Below, in pieces: positions 15,914-18,852 of a stretch of DNA of 18,852 nt. A program made the position numbers and the translations under genes. Numbering within the stretch: position 1 is the first letter of the stretch; every line of letters starts with the position of its first letter. Location of the stretch: contig DDLS01000141.1 in assembly GCA_002340255.1 (NCBI GenBank), positions 1 through 18,852 on the forward strand. The letters are read 5' to 3'. This DNA is from Cyanobacteria bacterium UBA2566 (GTDB lineage Bacteria; Cyanobacteriota; Cyanobacteriia; Cyanobacteriales; Desertifilaceae). The notes beneath the pieces were generated by a model. It made no database searches. It had not been told where the DNA came from and saw nothing but the letters and a program-made list of their open reading frames with translations.

Positions 15914-15977
15914 AGAAACTGGGTTTCTATCCAAGTTGAGACAATCAACGATAAGATACGCAAGAAACCCGGTTTCT
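15914..15977. repeat. Inverted pair of a 15-bp cyanobacterial palindrome
   Basis: AGAAACTGGGTTTCT (15914-15928) and AGAAACCCGGTTTCT (15963-15977) are near-palindromes. Read in opposite orientations they differ at one base. Between them GTTGA and TCAAC form a smaller stem, so the whole unit can fold as nested hairpins. From memory, AGAAACCGGGTTTCT-like units are dispersed in several filamentous cyanobacteria. The rest of the 15821-16094 gap shows no gene. Confidence 0.65.
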
Positions 15978-16094
15978 AGTTGACTCAGGGTGGAGGTCGG
16001 GTTCACAGATTCGATCGCTTTGTCTGCTAAACTTAGGAGAAGCTGCCCCTACGAAATTCGTCCGACAAAATTTATTTTTAATTTTTAATTGATC

Positions 16095-17138
16095 ATGCGT
16101 GTGGTGTTATGTGGATACTATGGCCAGGGAAATGCAGGTGATGAAGCCCTGTTAGTTACCCTATTGCAGATGTTACCTAAAAATGTGACTCCGGTGGTGC
16201 TATCGGCTAACTGTACAGAAACTGAGCAACAGTATGGGGTGGAAACCTGCGATCGCACTTCGATTCCCGATCTGTATAGCACAGTAACCTCTGCGGATGC
16301 CTTTATCTGGGGAGGAGGCAGCTTAATTCAAGATGTTACCAGTTGGCGATCGCCCCTTTATTATTTTGCTCTCATGGCTTTAGCGCAACGAATGGGCAAA
16401 ATTACCCTCGCTTGGGGACAAGGGATCGGCCCCTTAAAGACGGCTCTAACTCGCCAATTGGCCCGATCGCTCTTCCGTGGATGTACAGCAGTTAGTGTGC
16501 GTGATCGCCAATCGGCGCAACGGTTAACGGATTGGAATATTCCCTTCACCCTGGCTCCCGATCCTGTTTGGGCCTTGGAACCTACACCCGTTGAGGGGTT
16601 GGACAATCTACCTCATCCCAGAATTGCGGTGGTATTGCGTCCCCATCCCCAACTCACCCCAGATCGCCTACAAACCCTTACTCAAGCGTTGATTGAGCTA
16701 CAGAAGCAAACCCAAAGTTATCTCCTATTATTACCCTTTCAACCGAAGACTGATTTAGGCATTGCCCAAAGACTCCATGCAGCACTCCCGAAGGTGAGCC
16801 AAATTTGGATCGGCGATCGCCCAGAACAGTATAAAAGTATCTTTAGTCAAGTGCAAATAGCGATCACCATGAGACTCCACGGCCTCATTATGGCTGCTGC
16901 CGTGGGATGTCCCTGCTTTGCTCTCAGCTACGATCCCAAAGTCACCCAACTCATGGAACAACTGCATCTTCCCGGTTGGGAACTCGATCGGCTTCCAGAA
17001 AACGCCCACGAAATTAGCCAAACTTGGATCGATTTTTACGCTCATCGTCAACCCTTAACCCCTGCACAACTTGAAGAGATCAGGAGCCAAACTATGCAAC
17101 ATCAACAGATCTTAAACCTAACCCTTCTAAACAACTGA
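16095..17138 (+). CDS. csaB: Polysaccharide pyruvyl transferase CsaB
   Basis: The family transfers pyruvate from phosphoenolpyruvate to cell-surface polymers, forming pyruvylated sugars; in Gram-positive bacteria these anchor SLH-domain S-layer proteins. The N-terminal MRVVLCGYYGQGNAGDEALL, the GGGSLIQD motif (about 74-81), the SVRDRQSAQRL stretch and the C-terminal MRLHGLIMAAAVGCPCFALSYDPKV are characteristic. I place the start at ATG 16095 (347 residues). A TTG at 16089 would only add two residues, and homologues begin at MR. It is not coupled to the upstream S13 peptidase gene (274-bp gap), though both act on the envelope. Confidence 0.94.
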   Translation: MRVVLCGYYGQGNAGDEALLVTLLQMLPKNVTPVVLSANCTETEQQYGVETCDRTSIPDLYSTVTSADAFIWGGGSLIQDVTSWRSPLYYFALMALAQRMGKITLAWGQGIGPLKTALTRQLARSLFRGCTAVSVRDRQSAQRLTDWNIPFTLAPDPVWALEPTPVEGLDNLPHPRIAVVLRPHPQLTPDRLQTLTQALIELQKQTQSYLLLLPFQPKTDLGIAQRLHAALPKVSQIWIGDRPEQYKSIFSQVQIAITMRLHGLIMAAAVGCPCFALSYDPKVTQLMEQLHLPGWELDRLPENAHEISQTWIDFYAHRQPLTPAQLEEIRSQTMQHQQILNLTLLNN

Positions 17139-17198
17139 TTCGCTTCTATAGCAGAGAAAGAGTCAATTAGGACAAGGTTCAATACTGAAAACTAGCTA

Positions 17199-17305
17199 AT
17201 ATAGCGTTTCTCAAATAGATGAGGTACAATAAAAAGTATGCTTTCATTTACCAGTTTTTTACTCCTCTCTTCTAATGTACCTCACTAATTCGATAAAGGC
17301 TATAT
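17199..17305. repeat. MITE-like element with long imperfect terminal inverted repeats
   Basis: The left end begins ATATAGCGTTTCTC and contains TGAGGTACA. The reverse complement of the right end begins ATATAGCCTTTATC and contains TGAGGTACA at the same offset. Roughly the outer 30 bases on each side correspond, with a few mismatches. The unit is about 107 bp, A+T-rich and has no coding capacity. TA at both tips suggests a TA-targeting transposase, but no parent element can be named. Confidence 0.6.
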
Positions 17306-17307
17306 AA

Positions 17308-17345
17308 CCTATTTCCTATTCCCTATTCCCTAGCGCGCTGCGCTA
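17308..17345. repeat. Heptamer repeat plus TAGCGC hairpin
   Basis: CCTATTT, CCTATTC, CCTATTC and a partial fourth copy run in tandem. They are followed directly by TAGCGC-GCT-GCGCTA, a 6-bp hairpin at 17331-17345. The hairpin starts five bases after the stop of the minus-strand CHAT gene and could mark its transcript end, but it lacks a T-run. Confidence 0.55.
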
Positions 17346-17349
17346 CATA

Positions 17350-18852
17350 TTAAGGATTACCAATTAAGGTAAACCCTGACCAATAATAGGGATGAATCAG
17401 ATTCGGTTGAATGCCAGTATTGAGTTCAGGAGGTAGATCGATTTCGCCAAAATTGCCGATTAGTTTGCCGTCTTTAATCTGTACTTCTTTGCGCAATAGG
17501 GCACTTTGCGCTCTACGCAAAGCACCAGCTTTTGTTTGCTCTGTTTGTAAGTGATGGTAAAATTCGGCCATTAAGCCTAATGCACCTAGATCGCTGGCAT
17601 ACCATAAACTCGCTAAGGTTGATTGAACCCCAGATTGAACGGCTAAACCAGCAAAACCAAATTCTGCTTGGCGATCGCCCAATGCGGTACGACAGACACT
17701 CAATACCAGCAATTGTACAGTAGGATCGATTAAGTTTAAATCCGTGATTTGATCGAGTCTAAGTTTACGATCCCAAAATTGAATATAAGACTCCTCAACT
17801 TTACCAGGTCTGAATTGACCATGGGTGGCTAAATGAATAATGCCATAGTCAGATTGTGTCCGTTGTTGATTAAAGTTTTCAACGGTCAACCCTTGATTGA
17901 GAAAGGCTTCTCCTTGCCAAAGTTTTTCAGAGATAGTCCTCAGTTCAACAGGAACAGCGGGTAAGGGAGAGTGATCGCTAAATTCAGATGCTCCCATGGC
18001 TAAGACGGGCGTATTTTGCAGATTTTGATAGCGGGTATCGGTTAAGCCCAAGCTGGGAACTAAGCTAAATTGGTATTTTTCTACTAAAAATTGTTCGCCA
18101 TCATGCAAGGCGGCGATCGGTAGGCTGCGTAAGCCACTATCTAAACTTAATAATAAAGAGCTAATTCCCTGAGCTTCTAATTCAGCTTCGAGTGGTGCAA
18201 TTAACCATTGATAAAGCTGTTGAGAAGCATCTAAATAACTGGTGGTACGACGGCGAATGGGATCGGAAATTTCGGCTTGAAAGGCTTTAATTTTTGCAAT
18301 TAATGTGGCATTAGATGCTTCAGGAATGGAGTGATAAATCGGTTCTCCAGTGGGTGGAACTAAGACTAAATTCAGTTGCTCCGAATCAGAAATCATGTAC
18401 AGTAAGGCAGAAAGTTTACCTGTTTGCGCACTCATGGTTTCCAGTTGCTTCTGGATCTGGGGAAAGGAAGACTGCTGTTGAGGTAATGATTTATTGAGAT
18501 AATCAGCAAATTCTTCGCTTAAGAGGCGATCGCCCACTTCTACCGCTTGCTGTAATTTTCCTTCATCCAGTAATCGCCGGAAACTGCCCCGGCTGACGAG
18601 AGCAGTTGCCGTTGCTTGAGAATCAATAGTTACTGAAGAAGAGACATCATCGGAGGATTCACGGGATGTAGAGGCGATCGCTCGATTAATCCCATTAATC
18701 GTATCACTATGGTTCTGGAGAATAGTAATCTCACGATTACCACCATTGACTGTTACCCTACCCCCTGATGCTGAGTTTGGGGTTGCTGCAGGAGTTGCTG
18801 CAGGAGTTGCTGCAGGAGTTGGTGCAGGAGTTGGCGTTGGGGTTGGCGTTGG
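17350..18852 (-). CDS. CHAT-domain caspase-like protein, C-terminal part (5' end beyond the window)
   Basis: The CHAT protease domain occupies the C-terminal part, ending HPYYWSGFTLIGNP. Counting from a GTG at 18537, the predicted catalytic residues are His239 (HLATHG) and Cys282 (LSVCRTALGD). That GTG is probably not the start, because the same frame stays open, without a stop, for a further 105 codons to the window edge. The extra part reads, from the edge, a Pro/Thr/Ala repeat, then GGRVTVNGGNREITILQ, then a Ser-rich stretch and SFRRLLDEGKLQQAVE, which leads smoothly into the CHAT region. At least 500 residues are therefore encoded. From memory, such C-termini occur on large cyanobacterial surface proteins with a filamentous-haemagglutinin N-terminus; this is inference. 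Confidence 0.88.
   Translation of the reverse strand, partial: PTPTPTPTPAPTPAATPAATPAATPNSASGGRVTVNGGNREITILQNHSDTINGINRAIASTSRESSDDVSSSVTIDSQATATALVSRGSFRRLLDEGKLQQAVEVGDRLLSEEFADYLNKSLPQQQSSFPQIQKQLETMSAQTGKLSALLYMISDSEQLNLVLVPPTGEPIYHSIPEASNATLIAKIKAFQAEISDPIRRRTTSYLDASQQLYQWLIAPLEAELEAQGISSLLLSLDSGLRSLPIAALHDGEQFLVEKYQFSLVPSLGLTDTRYQNLQNTPVLAMGASEFSDHSPLPAVPVELRTISEKLWQGEAFLNQGLTVENFNQQRTQSDYGIIHLATHGQFRPGKVEESYIQFWDRKLRLDQITDLNLIDPTVQLLVLSVCRTALGDRQAEFGFAGLAVQSGVQSTLASLWYASDLGALGLMAEFYHHLQTEQTKAGALRRAQSALLRKEVQIKDGKLIGNFGEIDLPPELNTGIQPNLIHPYYWSGFTLIGNP
18779..18852. repeat. 12-bp tandem repeat encoding a Pro/Thr/Ala linker
   Basis: Six consecutive 12-base units derived from GGAGTTGCTGCA run to the window edge, changing from GCTGCA to GGCGTT variants. 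On the minus strand they encode PTPTP, PAPTP and PAATP-like linker in the frame of the CHAT gene. The array may continue outside the window. Confidence 0.85.

Overview
The window looks like chromosomal DNA from a cyanobacterium, probably filamentous. The evidence is an NDH-1 ndhD gene of the cyanobacterial type, about 20 copies (counted by eye) of the HIP1 octamer GCGATCGC, large hybrid histidine kinases, and CHAT-protease and FecR-like genes of the kind common in filamentous cyanobacteria. I cannot name genus or species from the sequence alone.

Layout. Positions 1-1639 hold the NDH-1 antiporter-like subunit NdhD on the plus strand. Next, 1743-4601 on the minus strand encodes a long exported or membrane-anchored TPR-CHAT caspase-like protein. 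It is divergent, across 99 bp, from a secreted FecR-domain protein at 4701-5756. The 3' end of the fecR-like gene abuts an IS200/IS605-type element carrying only tnpB (about 5753-7125). That tnpB is interrupted by a single in-frame TGA but keeps its RuvC and zinc-finger residues, its promoter and hairpins at both ends.

Positions 7136-12393 (minus strand) form a tight three-gene signalling operon. In transcription order it encodes a membrane MCP-like receptor, a MASE1 hybrid histidine kinase, and a cytoplasmic receiver-kinase protein. A 27-bp dyad and a perfect Shine-Dalgarno sequence lie upstream. A small unknown gene (12597-12974, minus) is divergent from pheS (13026-14054, plus). Two cell-envelope genes follow on the plus strand: an A+T-rich S13 D-Ala-D-Ala carboxypeptidase (14357-15820) and the pyruvyl transferase csaB (16095-17138). 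The right end, 17350 to beyond 18852 (minus), is the C-terminal part of a second CHAT-protease protein. Its reading frame stays open through a Pro/Thr/Ala repeat linker to the window edge, so its true start lies outside.

How the genes may work together. NdhD serves respiration and cyclic electron flow. The receptor, kinase and receiver-kinase genes look like one pathway, possibly with the MCP-like receptor signalling to a hybrid kinase rather than to CheA. The TPR-CHAT and FecR pair may be a periplasmic or cell-surface module. PheS is housekeeping. The peptidase and CsaB modify the cell wall and its polymers. Intergenic DNA is rich in short palindromes and small inverted-repeat elements, including a MITE-like unit at 17199-17305.

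The least explained signals are the two CHAT proteins with export or surface hints, the CheA-less receptor-kinase operon with its dyad, the TnpB nonsense copy whose right end coincides with the fecR stop codon, and the MITE-like repeat. I see no CRISPR array, rRNA or tRNA.
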